Assembly (NCBI RefSeq): GCF_040712315.1
Contig: NC_134023.1
Location: 68,980,757 to 69,044,756 of the forward strand
DNA length: 64,000 nucleotides
Source of the DNA: Castanea sativa
Lineage: Eukaryota > Streptophyta > Magnoliopsida > Fagales > Fagaceae
Direction of reading: 5' to 3'
Made by a program: the position numbers and the translations under genes. How positions within the stretch are numbered: the stretch's first letter is position 1; every line of letters starts with the position of its first letter. This document shows positions 27,001-38,762 of this stretch, one piece after another. The notes under the pieces are model-generated. The model was not told where the DNA came from, ran no database searches, and saw only the letters and a list, made by a program, of their open reading frames with translations.

Positions 27001-27715
27001 ATGTCTAGAAGTTTACATTACAGTTAAAATTAAAAAAAAGACTATACTTTATGATCTTATGATTGCCAAATGCTATAATTACGAGCTTGGATTTAATTAT
27101 TGTTACTGGATTACCATATTTTGAAGTCTTGATTTTGGTACATCTAAATATGGTAGAGACCACTTTCAATTCTTAAGACTCAATTTGGTTAGTGACTATG
27201 TTTTGATTAGAAAAAAAGTTTTGGCTTCCCATCAGTCACTTATATTTTAAATTTTTTAATACATTTCTAGGAGACATTATGCCAAAAAAATTATTGAATC
27301 AAGATTAAAGGTAACCTGATTTCCCATTTTATTTTTCCAATTTTTTGGGTTCTGTTTTGTCTATTATTGTTATTTTGCGTCAAAGTAATGCTAGGATATT
27401 TAAGGCCGACTCAAGAATGAGGAAGGTGAAATACAAGCCATTGAGGTCAAGTCTCAATTGGTAACCAAAGTACCATGTTGTTATTCAAAGATGCCTCTAT
27501 TTGTACTTGGCAAGTAAACTGAAATCTTTATTCATTAATGAAGCGGTTTTTTCCTTTTTAACTTGGCAAGTAGACTAAAATCTTGACTGTTTCTGCAGAA
27601 GTTTTCACTGTGGCATGCCACTTAGTACTTGCCACACATAGGATATGTACTCTCACTTTTGCTGATTGGTATAGCTTTGAGTGTTATCTCATGAAGTTGG
27701 TGCAACACAGGTGCT

Positions 27716-27951
27716 GTTATCCAAGCTGATGCAAGAATAGCAGTGATGCTAGCTGCTGTAATTTAACAGGAGCATAGCTAATGTATGATCTGTTAGTGTT
27801 ATCCAAGCTGATGCAAGAATGGCAGTGACGCTAGCTGCTGTAATTTAACAGGAGCATAGCTAATGTATGATCTGTTAGTGTAGGTCTGTTAGCTAATATA
27901 TGAGCATAGCTAATGTATGAGCATAGCTAATGTATGAGCATAGTTAATGTT
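27716..27951 (+). repeat. 82-bp tandem repeat followed by about 17-bp repeats
   Basis: A unit starting GTTATCCAAGCTGATGCAAG at 27716 is repeated at 27798 (period 82) with few differences. Its tail word GAGCATAGCTAATGTAT is then repeated three to four times up to about 27951. No open frame spans it. Confidence 0.85.
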
Positions 27952-28381
27952 CTAAAAGAGTATCTCGAAATGTGAATGTAATTTCTATTAAGTTTATAGA
28001 AATTGCATGTAATTCATTTAGTAGATCACATTTGGTTGGAGGACACCTCTTATTCTTTGAGTTTGACTCTGTAGAATACATTCAAAGATTGTGTGCAGCA
28101 GCCAATGTGGCATGACCACAAAGCTGAATCTGCAAAGTGGTATCAAAGATTTGATTGATTTACTGATACTTCTTTTAATTTGCTAAAAATTCTACTGCAT
28201 CAATAATATATGGACATCTAATCATGGTTAAAGACCATTTTAAAATCTGTCTGTCAATGATCATGTGGAATTTTCAACTTAGTGCTATTTTCCCAATGTT
28301 TTTAACATGTGAAAGCAATTAGTTGGATGGTGTGGAATAGTAAATGTGGGTACTGGTAGAAAGAATATGATATTTTGTGAA

Positions 28382-28386
<5 letters not shown>

Positions 28387-28436
<50 letters not shown>
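28387..28436. repeat. (TA)n microsatellite
   Basis: A GT stretch leads into a long uninterrupted TA run. Confidence 0.9.
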
Positions 28437-28439
<3 letters not shown>

Positions 28440-30078
28440 TTGCAGAAAATTGTGTTCATGCTTCTCCCTGCACTTCAACTTTGTAGTTTCCACACAGGTT
28501 CAAAAGATTAAATTAATAGTGTGTTTAAATTTTGCAAAATGAACCAATTTGATTGCCATGCCAATCTAGACACTAATGTGTCATGAATTTGGCATATTAG
28601 CAACAAAATTTTGGAATTTATGATTACTTCACTTAACAACCAAACATTGCAACCTTTTCCTTTTTTTTAATATTTATATTTTAAAATTATTGAAGAAATA
28701 TCTTTTAAAGACCTTTCTCAACAAACAGATTGAGTATATCTTCTGTAAAACCAATTGCTTTGTGGACATTTGCAAGTCCCAAGAATTTTTAGATACAAAT
28801 ATATTACTGCTTTTCTTCAAAAAAAAAAATTAAAAAAATGGAAAGATAATACATACAAAAGAGATAAGAGAGAGAAATCTTAAGATTTAAAAAATATTAA
28901 ACCCATGATAATAAATTAGTTTTAAATTTTGATTATTTTAAAATTTTTAATTTTAAAATTTTTAATTTCTAATACATTAGCTACATACTTATTTAATTAA
29001 ATTTATTTAACTAAAACTTTTAATATAAAATATTCACTTCAAATATTTATCTTTAATTATTTGAATATATTTACTTTCTCAGATACTAATTATTTTTTAT
29101 CAGTAGACATTTATCTTTGAGCTACAAAGATAGGGTAGCAACAAATTGGTGATTGACTTAAAAATTCGCATCTTAAAATATAATAGAAAATCGTTAGATT
29201 TAACAGATGACTTGGTCAATTAGGAATCACACCAAAGCTCTAGATGGAGCTAAATATATGTGTGTTACAATGAGAGAATACTATGCATTTCGATTGTGTT
29301 TCTGCGATGTGGCTTTTTTCTCATTGATGAAAGTGTATTTTTTAAGTTAAATAGTCATATGACAAAATCTTAAGATGTTAACCTAAGAAACAACACCTAA
29401 GGTATTGTACATAAGTTTTGTCTATAGCTAAAAATGTTATTTTTTAAACAATGTTTCTGTTTAAAATAATATTGTTTCGTGGTTAAAAATGAGTTTTTTT
29501 TTTCTATAACATTTAACTTTTAATATATGTTAAATTATATTTCGTCTTCTTATGAACAATTCTTTCCCTATTTTACCATCATAAAATGATTCCACGCATT
29601 GCGCGGATTAAACACTAGTTTGAGATAATTACATTGACCATGACAACTAAAGGCTTCTCGTCCATTGTATCTTCCACCCACCACCATGAGTGTTTTTTTT
29701 TTTTCACTAAAAAAAAAAGGTAGAAGAAATTTTTTTCATTTTCATTGAGGAAAGAAAAAAAATACTGGAACGGACTAGTTTATGTGCTTTTTACCAATGA
29801 GGATTTTTTTTTTTTTGAGTATCAAAGGACAGGAAGTGATATTGGCCCAACAAGATAACAACTGAGCCAAATTTATATATCTTTATAGAAAAGAGAGAGA
29901 GTAATGCTAAAGATACCATAAATTTTATTATATTGTTTTTATAAAATGATGTGTTATTAATCACCAAATAAAAAATCAAATATTCATATATTATTTTTTT
30001 AAAATTTATTAATCACATTCGTTTATTATGTGTAGTAAAATACGTAGTATCTTTAACATTTTCCAAAAAAAAAAAAAA

Positions 30079-31173
30079 TGCAAAAATGTAAAACTGACCT
30101 TCTAACTTTCACATTTTTTCACTTCAGTCTTTTAACTTTCAGTTTTGTCAATTCAGTTCTCTAACTTTCAATTTTTGTCAATTCAAGGCTCCGTTATAAA
30201 TCTATTACTACTGCCGTTACTGCCGTTTTGCATTTGGTTTTTTTTTTTAATTCAGAATTAAAAGAAAAATCTGGAAAAAAAAAAAAGAAAAAAAAGAAAA
30301 AGAAAAGACAAACACAATCATCCACTCGTAGTTTCGTGAAGTTAATGATTCGTGAAATGGAATCAGCGAACTGGGATCTCAACGAAGCTGTGAAATTCAT
30401 CGAGCCAGATGCTGTTTTCACAAACCCAAATCACCGATCATTTGTTTGCAAAACCATGCTCGAAGGTTTCAACTTCCTCACTTTTCACCAAGTGACACTC
30501 ACAATCATCATCATCAACAACAACTGCAGCAACAAGAACAACAAGAAAAACATTGCAACCGCCTCTATTTCGACAAGTTTAAGAAGCTCACAAACGTTAA
30601 TCCGAGGCGCTATCTCTTCGAGAACCCAAACTCTTCCTTTGGGAAGTTCTGTCGGGCCAAGTACCTAAACCTCGTACATGCGAAAATGGAATGCTCTCTG
30701 TTCGGTAACTTGAATCAGCGAAAGCTCATAACCTCTAGGGGTGTTCCCGATTCAACTTTCTTTGTAGGGTTTGCGAAAATGGCAAAGCACGTGTGGCTTT
30801 TGCGAGCAGGGGCGGCGAGGTTCCTCACCGTTGGTGAACTCACTCTCTCTCTCTCTCTCTCTCTCTCAAAGTTAGGGATTTGATTCTTGAATCCTTTTTT
30901 TTATTTTTTTATTTTATTCAGGGAAGGGGAACGACGTAATGTTTTTTTTCTTTTTTTTTTCCAGATTTTTCTTTTAATTCCGAATTTTAAAAAAAAAAAT
31001 CAAATGCAAAATGGCGTCGTTTTGGCGGCAGTAACGGCAGCATTAACAAATTTGTAACGGAGCCTTGAATTGACAAAAATTGAAAGTTAGAGGACTGAAT
31101 TGACAAAACTGAAAGTTAGAGAATTGAAATAAAAAAAATGTGAAAGTTAGAGGGTCAGTTTTGCATTTTTGCC
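30079..31173. mobile_element. Pack-MULE-like element with long terminal inverted repeats
   Basis: Left arm 30079-30290 and right arm about 30942-31173 are inverted copies of over 200 bp. The outer words are GCAAAAATG and CATTTTTGC; both arms contain CTCTAACTTTCA-type blocks, CAATTCAAGGCTCCGTTA and GAATTAAAAGAAAAATCTGG. The right arm carries an extra short block with AAACGACGCCAT. It is flanked by A runs (9 A on each side are compatible with a 9-bp MULE target duplication, but uninformative). Paralogous host sequence at about 20555 and 43090 lacks the insertion. There is no transposase; the interior carries a captured gene fragment. Superfamily inferred from arm length and cargo. Confidence 0.85.
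30317..30870 (+). pseudogene. Captured fragment of a DUF641 / GIL1-IRKI family gene
   Basis: The translation contains FVKLMIREMESANWDLNEA and IEPDAVFTNPNHRSF, then in a second frame LYFDKFKKL, NPNSSFGKFCRAKYLNLVHA, KMECSLFGNLNQRKL and FAKMAKHVWLL. This order matches the conserved part of plant DUF641 proteins (GIL1, IRK-interacting protein), which act in light/gravity growth signalling. The frame changes around a CAN-rich (His/Gln) stretch near 30500-30540, and both N- and C-terminal parts of the family are missing. It lies wholly between the inverted repeats of the transposon, hence a transduplicated fragment. A CT microsatellite follows at 30842-30866. Family recognition is from memory. Confidence 0.85.
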
Positions 31174-31510
31174 AAAAAAAAAAAAATCCCAAAAACTCAA
31201 GGAAAAAAAAAATCATTTGTTTGATATTAAATAGCATATATGAAATACACCGCGCTGATTGCACAAGACCATCCTTCATATATGAGAAGTTATCATATTA
31301 GATCGTCTTGTAGAGTTATTTGGAGGCCTTTGCACATTTATGAGACCTACGTATTGTAAGAGAACACACCATGAAACAATATTCTCATAAGGTTCTGCTT
31401 CAAGGCATCAAATTGTGCATCTCCCTCAAAAGTAACATGGCATAACCCTTTATTTTCATCTTTTAAAACTGCTAGCAATGTGAGTAGCTTCCACCAACAA
31501 GGCATCTCTA

Positions 31511-31544
<34 letters not shown>

Positions 31545-32299
31545 GATGAAACCTCATCATGTTTGCTAATCGGGGACTATTCTTAATTTATTACTGCCTA
31601 TGAATGTGACTTTTGCTAATGGTTGGAATGAATGCTACGAATGTGACAGTTGTTGGTTTGGATGAATGCTACATTAGGATTTGAAAGTTGCCTGTTGAAC
31701 TTATGTCATATTTTGGAATAAGGTAACTTGTTTTTAGTGATTTGGAGTACCACGTCGATATTAGTTTTGTAAAATTTTCCAATGAATTGAGGATTTTCTT
31801 CATCAAAACAATAACTTTAAAAACTATACAAAACAAAGAATTAAAAAGATAATTGGTTCTCAAACAAAGGAAATAAGCTCATCTCATTTTTGAGGGAAAT
31901 TAACACACTGTTTTGCATATTAAACATTGAAATGCTTTCACATGATGCCCCAAAATTGCTCAAAATTTAATTAAAAATCAAAAGATAGGAAATCTGACAA
32001 GTTCATTCTTCAATCAGAACCTAGAATAATATATTTAATCTATTGGCATGAGAAATTGCTCGCATGATCTCCAGAGTATATGATCCTGATTATTCGTTAA
32101 AACGAAAAGGAATACCTGTCGGTCAACAGGCACATCTCAATACCCTTTATAGCCTCTGAGAACCATGGATAAACGGGATTGTTCATCACTCAAACAGACA
32201 AAACAACAGGCTTTGATGCCATATTGAAAATCAATCCAATTCTCATAAATAAATAAGGGGTTTCCTTACTAATCAGCATAATCTCAACTGTGCAACAAT
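31174..32299. other. Non-coding dispersed-repeat DNA
   Basis: Contains the continuation of the host repeat interrupted by the MULE (31180-31560) with a 28-bp T run near 31517-31542. A block at 31727-31975 recurs at 49120-49355 (GGAGTACCACGTC..., TTCATCAAAAC...). No gene seen. Confidence 0.6.
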
Positions 32300-32764
32300 T
32301 CAAGCTGTAGCTTTGGCTTTTGCTTTTTGTTTCTTGGCATTTAATGATGCTAAGCCTGTGCCCAATCCAACAAGGGCCTAAGCTTCTTGCCCTGATGTCA
32401 ATTCATCATTTTTGGAATCCGCTAGGCCATTCGAAGGATGGCCATTGGCTTCCTTCTTAACTCCATCAGTTTCCCCACCTTCTACCGCATCAGGGGTCAT
32501 ACCTGAATTGATAATATAGAGGAATCGAGTACGTGGTGGCATAGCTTGTACCGGAACGCCATGTGGACGTGTCAAGAGGCCCCTAGCTGCAGCTTTCTTT
32601 CTGACTTCAGCTGCTGCACGGGCAGCTCTTTCATCAACTCCCCTCCCTCGAGGAGGATTGTCACCAATTATCACAGCATTAAGAGATTTGTTGACAGTGG
32701 TACCCGAACTCCCAGATCCTCCAGCTGTTGCAGCAGCTTGGAATGCCTGTATTGAGTCAGGATG

Positions 32765-33529
32765 TGTAATACCCCGATTTGATTTTATGATCATCACCGT
32801 CATCGTCATTATTAATATAGAGTTGAGGTACTTTATGTGTGTGCATAGTAAGATGGGAGTAGACAATTTTGTGGTGTTACAAAATAGGTGAGAAGATTAA
32901 AGTTTTAATGCATACAATTTAGTGCGGTAGTTTAAATAATTAAATAAATAAATGAGAAAGATGTTTATGGGCCTTTTGGAGACTAAAGAGATAAGTTTAA
33001 GTGGGTTTTAAAATACAGCTCACTACCCCACTGAGCCCACACCTTTGATATGTTGTATATAAGGTAGAGGAAAAGATAATTAGGGTTTTGATAAGAAATG
33101 TTTCATCACTAAGGAGGCTAGAAGGTGTATTTTTCCTTGGAGTCAATTGAAGAGGCAATCAGATTGTTCAAGGTCCTATTTAAGAGTGTGAAAGTTGTAG
33201 GCGACTTCAGTGTTACTTGAAGACTTATGAAATTTTAGTTACTTTTGTTTTGTAATTCATGTTTTATATAGTGAAGATTATTTCCAATTTGTGGAGTTTT
33301 GAAAAGATTATTAGTTATTTTTGCATTTCCGCTTTAGACTTCACAGTATTTTGGAGATTGTTATAAATTGTGGATTTTAGTTATTGTAAGAGATTTTTCA
33401 GTAGTATTGTTTATTGGAGTTTATTGAACTATGTTTAAACAATTTTTTTTTTTTTTTTTTTTGAGTTAGGTAAGGTTAGCAAGTTAGTCATGCATCTAAA
33501 TTCATGTTTCATGAATTTGGGTCGTGACA
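32765..33529. mobile_element. Solo LTR inserted in the last FMT exon
   Basis: Begins TGTAATACCCCGA and ends GGGTCGTGACA (TG...CA), flanked by a perfect 5-bp direct repeat GGATG at 32760-32764 and 33530-33534. Removing the 765-bp LTR and one GGATG restores the splice acceptor CAG and the codons for AHPDSIQ of the FMT exon. A TATA-like TATATAAGG lies near 33056. There is no internal retroelement sequence, so this is the product of LTR-LTR recombination. The superfamily cannot be told from the LTR alone; a Ty3-type origin is plausible. Confidence 0.93.
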
Positions 33530-33537
33530 GGATGGGC

Positions 33538-34437
33538 CTGTCTCTCTTGCAACATCAAATATCAAATGAGAAATTCTAACTACCCACCAAAAAAGAAACA
33601 ATATATCTTTTAGGGAAGTTAGGACAGCTAAGCAAGAAACAAGCACCTGATTGACACCCAGAAGCGTTTTACAGTTCCCAATTTTTCTTTCTGATAATTC
33701 AATACTTGGGGGTGGGGAATATGAACCTTGGATGTTTCTGTTAAAAAAACTAAAAGGTATCAATTGAGCTACAAAGCTCTTCGCAATTCTTACTTTTTCT
33801 TTGGCCAAAATATACTGTTAGTCCCTAAACTTTAGTCCACGAACAATTTTGTTCCTAAAGTTTTAAGTGCTAGCTTTTAGTCCCTACAAACTTAAAGAGA
33901 TCCCTTTTAGTCCCTGGAAAGCTTAAAGTTTAAAAGTGATCACTTTTAGTTCCTAATGTGTCTAATTGAGTGATGACATGTCAGTTTTTAATTTGGTCGC
34001 ATCATCTGAGTAAAAGCAACATTTTTAAACTTCAGGGGATACATTTCTTGTGCGCTAGACTAACAAATAAAAAAAATAATAATAAAAAATTTCTTGTGTA
34101 CTAAACTTTAGGAGTTGACAGTGTATTTAAAGCCCTTTTCTTTTAACAAAAAAAATAATTTAGAAAGGAATCCATCAAGGGATTTTAATACGCTATGCTG
34201 TAGTACCAGGATAAAAAGACCTGGTTTTTAAGAATACAAAACCAGAAATGTAGGGGTTGTAGACACCATACAGAGAATGAGAAACAGACCTTGCAAAAAA
34301 GAAAAAAAGCATAAGCACAGGAAAGCATTTATATCTATCAAGCAGAACTGGTTCTGAGATCTGATCCCTTCCCTTTCATCTTGTATAAAGATGAAAATGT
34401 ACAGAACAAATAAGTAGAAAGAAGAATCCAAAAGTAC
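33538..34437. other. Intron of the FMT remnant
   Basis: Lies between the penultimate exon (34509-34438) and the displaced start of the last exon. It contains 33800-34100 with repeated words like TTTTAGTCCCT and AACTTTAG, a pattern seen in low-complexity plant repeats. No coding sequence. Confidence 0.55.
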
Positions 34438-37400
34438 CTTCAAAATATCAATAGCTTTTTGAGCAGACGCTGCATTCAAAGCTTGGCCTTTTTGCTTTTG
34501 TGCATTCATCTGTCAAACAAGGTTTACAAAATTCAGAAACCAAAAGGGAATATAAAATCTTGTTAAGAACACAAAACAACTGTCCAAGAAAATCTATCAC
34601 AAGTTCACATCTACTCAAGGAGATCCTATATTACCTGTAACTCACGCATCTTAAATGTTTTCATCCAGTTTTGGGAGTCCCATGTCCTTGAATCCTCCTC
34701 ACCAAGCTGTTTGACAAGTATATCATAGGTTTTCTTCTCATGCTGGCATGCCAAAGGCAATAATTAGTGAATTATAATTAATTGCATCCCAATGATACAA
34801 ATTAAATTTTACTAAGGCACATACCTGGTGAGAAAGCTTGAAGGCACCCATACAATTGAATGCAATGGTGAGAGCATGATAGCATACAGCAGTTTGGATA
34901 TGTTCCTCGCCTAGAAGCCTTTCACTTTTTTTCAAAGCTTCTTGCAGATAACGAAGAGCTGTGTTCATATTTCCAATGTCTTGGTACATCATTGCAACAT
35001 TTATAAAAGTTGCAGCAACATCAGGGTGATCTGGGCCTGATGACAAGCTTAGCAAGAGCAATGCCTGAGACATGTGCTGTAATGCAAGTTCTGCTTGGTT
35101 AAGTCCATGGTAGAAAAGAGCCATATTGCCATAACTGCAGTGAACCAAGAATTAGATCTCTATGTGACTGTAAGAGAGGATTGCTTGGACACCAAAAAGA
35201 TTACAAAATTTTCTCCTGTTATACACAGGATTAGAAACAAATCTTTTTTTTTTTTTTTTTTTTTAGTAAGTAATATACAGAAACAAATCTATTTCATGTT
35301 ACACATGATTTTCTAACTCATTCTGAAAACCGCATCCACTTTTGATTTCATTATATGAGAATTCTTATTTTTTATTGGTGAATTTATGTACGCATAAAGT
35401 AGGTCTTGAACTCATGAGCTCACCCTCTAACTTGCACTTAGAACAGAGAGTCGTTTGAGAAAGAGCTCATTGGCCAATATTTGAAATAGTAACTTGTGGA
35501 AATTGAAATAATTACGTTCAATGAGTTTATATCATCAAAAATTACAAATTGACAGATACTATTCAAACATCTTAGTGCATTAAAACAAAAGAAAGAATAA
35601 AAGAGCGTGCCTGTGAGCAGTGTCAGGGCGGTCCAAATCAGGGCACCGTTCATTTATTATCAGTCCCTTGTGCTGTTGCATTATCGCACCAGCCATGTCT
35701 CCTGCATGATACAAAACCATGGCAAGATACCTGAAAAGTTAAGAAAGGAACACCGGTCAGGCTCAAGCAAATCATAAACAAATTTTCATATTGATCTGCT
35801 TTACTCTTGTAAGTGCAGATCACTGAATCGAAAATCAATCTTATAACCAAATAATTGCTAATTTAAAGATGCATAATTTTATAATCAGTCATGTCTTGCA
35901 GGGGAACATTAGTGCCTGACAGCTATGATCAAAATCAAAGTACAAGATGCATAAATTTTTATATCACTAAGATCAACCAAACAATATTACCAACAAATAT
36001 GCAAAACAGGAAACTCACATATACAAACTAAATCAAATTAAGCAATCCCAGGACCCAGCATATTAAGAATTTAGGTGGCTGTACTCAGGTTCCAGGAACT
36101 AATCTTATTCCACAAGTACTTATCAAAATAGGCAGTGTATACCAAGAAAAACATATTAGAAAAGTGCTATTTCAACGTGTTGGACAATAGCTAGTTTCAA
36201 GAAGACCAGCTAGTTTGGCAAGTGTGGTATAAGTTTTCCAAATTCTGGAAGTGAAATTCCATCTAATACTTTGGTTTAAAATGAATTTTGAAGCTGAGTA
36301 ATCGTGGTGGACAAACTGTGGCAATGAAGTAACAAATAACATCATTGTTCACAAAGGAAACATGGGAACCAAAATGGCAAAATATTTACATTCATTTCTG
36401 TCGTTGCGACAATACATATTGTGACTGAAATAGCATATTCTGGGACTCTAAGCACAGTAATTTACCCTTATGATATATAGTAGTTCCTTATGTTCAGATA
36501 TTAACAAATCAATACTCATGGAACATGATTTAAGGCATAATAAGTTAGACATGTCCAACGATAAAAGACCCAAACTCCTGACATGTATAATAGGAAATAT
36601 CTAGACAAAGCAGACAATAGCATGAGAAAGCGCCAAGCATAAGAAGGAAAACGCATAAATGTAATACATCATATACCATAAATATGCAATTGAACTAATC
36701 TTAAAACTATTATCCATCCTTCAAAACATGTGCTCAACATAATTTTTTTTTTTTTTTTTAAACATTAGCAATAGTAGCTAAAGAATGGACAATCATTTTT
36801 TCTTAATAAAGAATGGGCAATCATATTACAAAGGACAACACCCCTAATTTTCACTGCAATATATTGTGGCGTACTTAAATTCAAACGGGAATCAATTTTG
36901 AGAAGATGAACTTATAATTACCTTCTGGCAAAGATTCCGTATAACAGAAACTTTCTTTACACGTGACCTTGCATCCTCTGACAACTCGAACTACAACAAT
37001 GAGAAAATATATTTCAAACATATTAGACATGAATCACGGAAGGAAGAAAGAATGTGCTTGAGGATCCCATATGATACAGATTAGTCCATTTTATTTTCTA
37101 CAGCATCAAAAGGAAAAGGACCAATCTAATATGTGATCCCATTTCAGAATATGGCCTCTGAATATGGCCCCTTGACGTCAGATGATGTACTATTGGAAAA
37201 AAAAAATCACAGTAAAAAGCTCTCCTAATTGCACAAGTTTTTTTAACTAAGCAAGGAAAAAAAAAGTAATAATAATAACCACCTAATTAAATTTTTTTTG
37301 ATATAGCCTAATAAATTTACTAAGATGCAACCCAGAAAAAATATTTTTATTTTAAATACTTTTTGCAAGAAATGACTCCTTCAACCTTCTAGAAATATCC

Positions 37401-38030
37401 AGTGTCCTTGTAGAGACTTGATAAAAACTGATACCTGATATTTGAGTTTCTGAGCTAACATTCATAAATGACAATTGATTCTTCCTTGCAGATGCCCCAC
37501 CTTTAAACCTTCCTTGCCCCTTAGAAGGCTTTCCTGAAGATTGATGGCCTCCTTGGTCCTTAAAAAATATGAAACATAAAGAACAGCCCTAGGTCAAGAT
37601 TTCTCCATCAAGAGTAAAATTTCATGTTACCATTTCCATTTAAGAAAATTGAGTGGATTTAGTAAAGATTTTAGATTCTAAACATCATTTAATAATTTAA
37701 GAAAAAATTTAAACTTTCTTCTGAAGAAAAAGATGCAACTTAATTGCTTTGAGTGTTGTACAATTACAATGACAGACCACAAACTGAGGGAACATATGGC
37801 CTCAAGAGTTAGCTCACAAAAAGCTCAAAGCTGAAAAGCAGGAAAAGCCAAAAAAAAAAAAATACCAAATTTATATATATAATTCTTAAAACTATAATCA
37901 AATTTAATCATCCAAATTCACACTCTTCGGATCAAACCAACATTTTTAGCAAATCACGCACAAAAATCGATGAAATATTAAAGGAAAAAACCGTAAGAAA
38001 CTAATAATGAAAAAAAAAATGAAAATTTAC

Positions 38031-38296
38031 ATTTGATGAAGCTGCTTGTTGAGTTCCTCAACCTGCTCCAGATCGGTCAGCAACTGGCGCACGATCGCAC
38101 CATACGTCAAGGTAAACAGCTCCGCATTCTACACCATTTTTAAAAGTTCCGTTTGGTTCCCGAGAAAATGAATCGGAAATTTTGGAATTGAAAACAGGTA
38201 ATTTTTTGAATGAGAAAAAAAGGGGGCTTTAGGGCTCACCACACGTTCGACGTTGGCGAAGATTGCGTCGCCGGATCGAGGAGCAACAGGAGGCAT
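38031..38296 (-). pseudogene. BET3: 5'-end fragment of the TRAPP subunit BET3 gene (exons 1 and 2 only)
   Basis: BET3 (TRAPPC3) is a core subunit of the TRAPP tethering complex at the Golgi. Exon 1, 38296-38240, encodes MPPVAPRSGDAIFANVERV. Exon 2, 38128-38031, encodes NAELFTLTYGAIVRQLLTDL and EQVEELNKQLHQ, ending in phase 2 at a good GT donor. This is the start of BET3 as known from plants, with correct splice sites. All later exons (from the conserved GYNIGIRLIDEF on) are absent; the next coding sequence downstream is FMT. Splicing to the FMT exon at 37558 would be out of frame and reach a stop, so no useful fusion results. Sequence upstream of the ATG may retain the BET3 promoter. Confidence 0.88.
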
Positions 38297-38592
38297 GTGA
38301 TGAGAGAGTGAGAGTGAGATCTGTTCTGATATCTGAGTCTCGCTCTTAATAATTTCTTTGAGAGGTTACGTTTTTGGTCCCAGATTTTTGGAGTGTCAGT
38401 GACGCATCATCCGAGTTTCAGTAGAGGACTTGGCAGTTTTTTTTTTTTTTTTAATCTTTTTTTTCTTTGTTTTTTTGGGGGGTGTATTGTCAGGCCAAGG
38501 TTGGCCCAGACTAAATTCTCTAAGCAATGGGCGGAGAGAAAGAAAAAATATATTTTTTTTCTTAGAGAGATAAGAAAAGGAGAACTTTAAAT

Positions 38593-38753
38593 GGGTGTTT
38601 GATAAAGTAGTTTGAGATGAAATTTTTGTAGTTTGAGATGATATTTTTTATAATTTTTTGAAATATGTGTGGGTAAAAAAATGTATAAAAATGTGTGTAA
38701 TGTTGTTTAAAATGTAAAAAAGTGAGTTTGGGATTGGGTATCAAACAGGCCCT
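38593..38753. mobile_element. MITE-like element with GGG..TGTTTGATA ends
   Basis: About 160 bp with inverted termini: GGGTGTTTGATA on the left and TATCAAACAGGCCC on the right. The interior is T/G-rich with AAAATGT words resembling the flank element at 18190-18330. Target duplication not clear. Confidence 0.6.
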
Positions 38754-38762
38754 AGAATATTA

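Larger units (their letters stand above)
23787..29618 (+). mobile_element. Candidate composite Helitron with a ribosomal-gene-like leader
   Basis: A different Helitron-like 5' end, TCTATATATATATAATAGAC, starts after A at 23786. A good 3' end lies at 29591-29618: an imperfect GC-rich hairpin (CCACGC-ATT-GCGCGG), then ATTAAACACTAG and host T. If they belong together the element is about 5.8 kb. Inside, 24168-24340 has AAAACCCTAG-type telo-box words and pyrimidine-rich leader sequence as in ribosomal protein gene 5' ends, followed by T-rich intron-like DNA but no coding exon that I can recognise. A caution: 29325-29450 resembles RLP-flank DNA at 17757-17870, so the two ends may belong to different elements. 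Confidence 0.4.

Noticed and set aside
38031..38296. A functional BET3-FMT fusion gene
   Set aside because: BET3 exon 2 ends in phase 2; joining to the FMT exon at 37558 shifts the frame and reaches a stop within about 32 codons. Several FMT exons are also missing.
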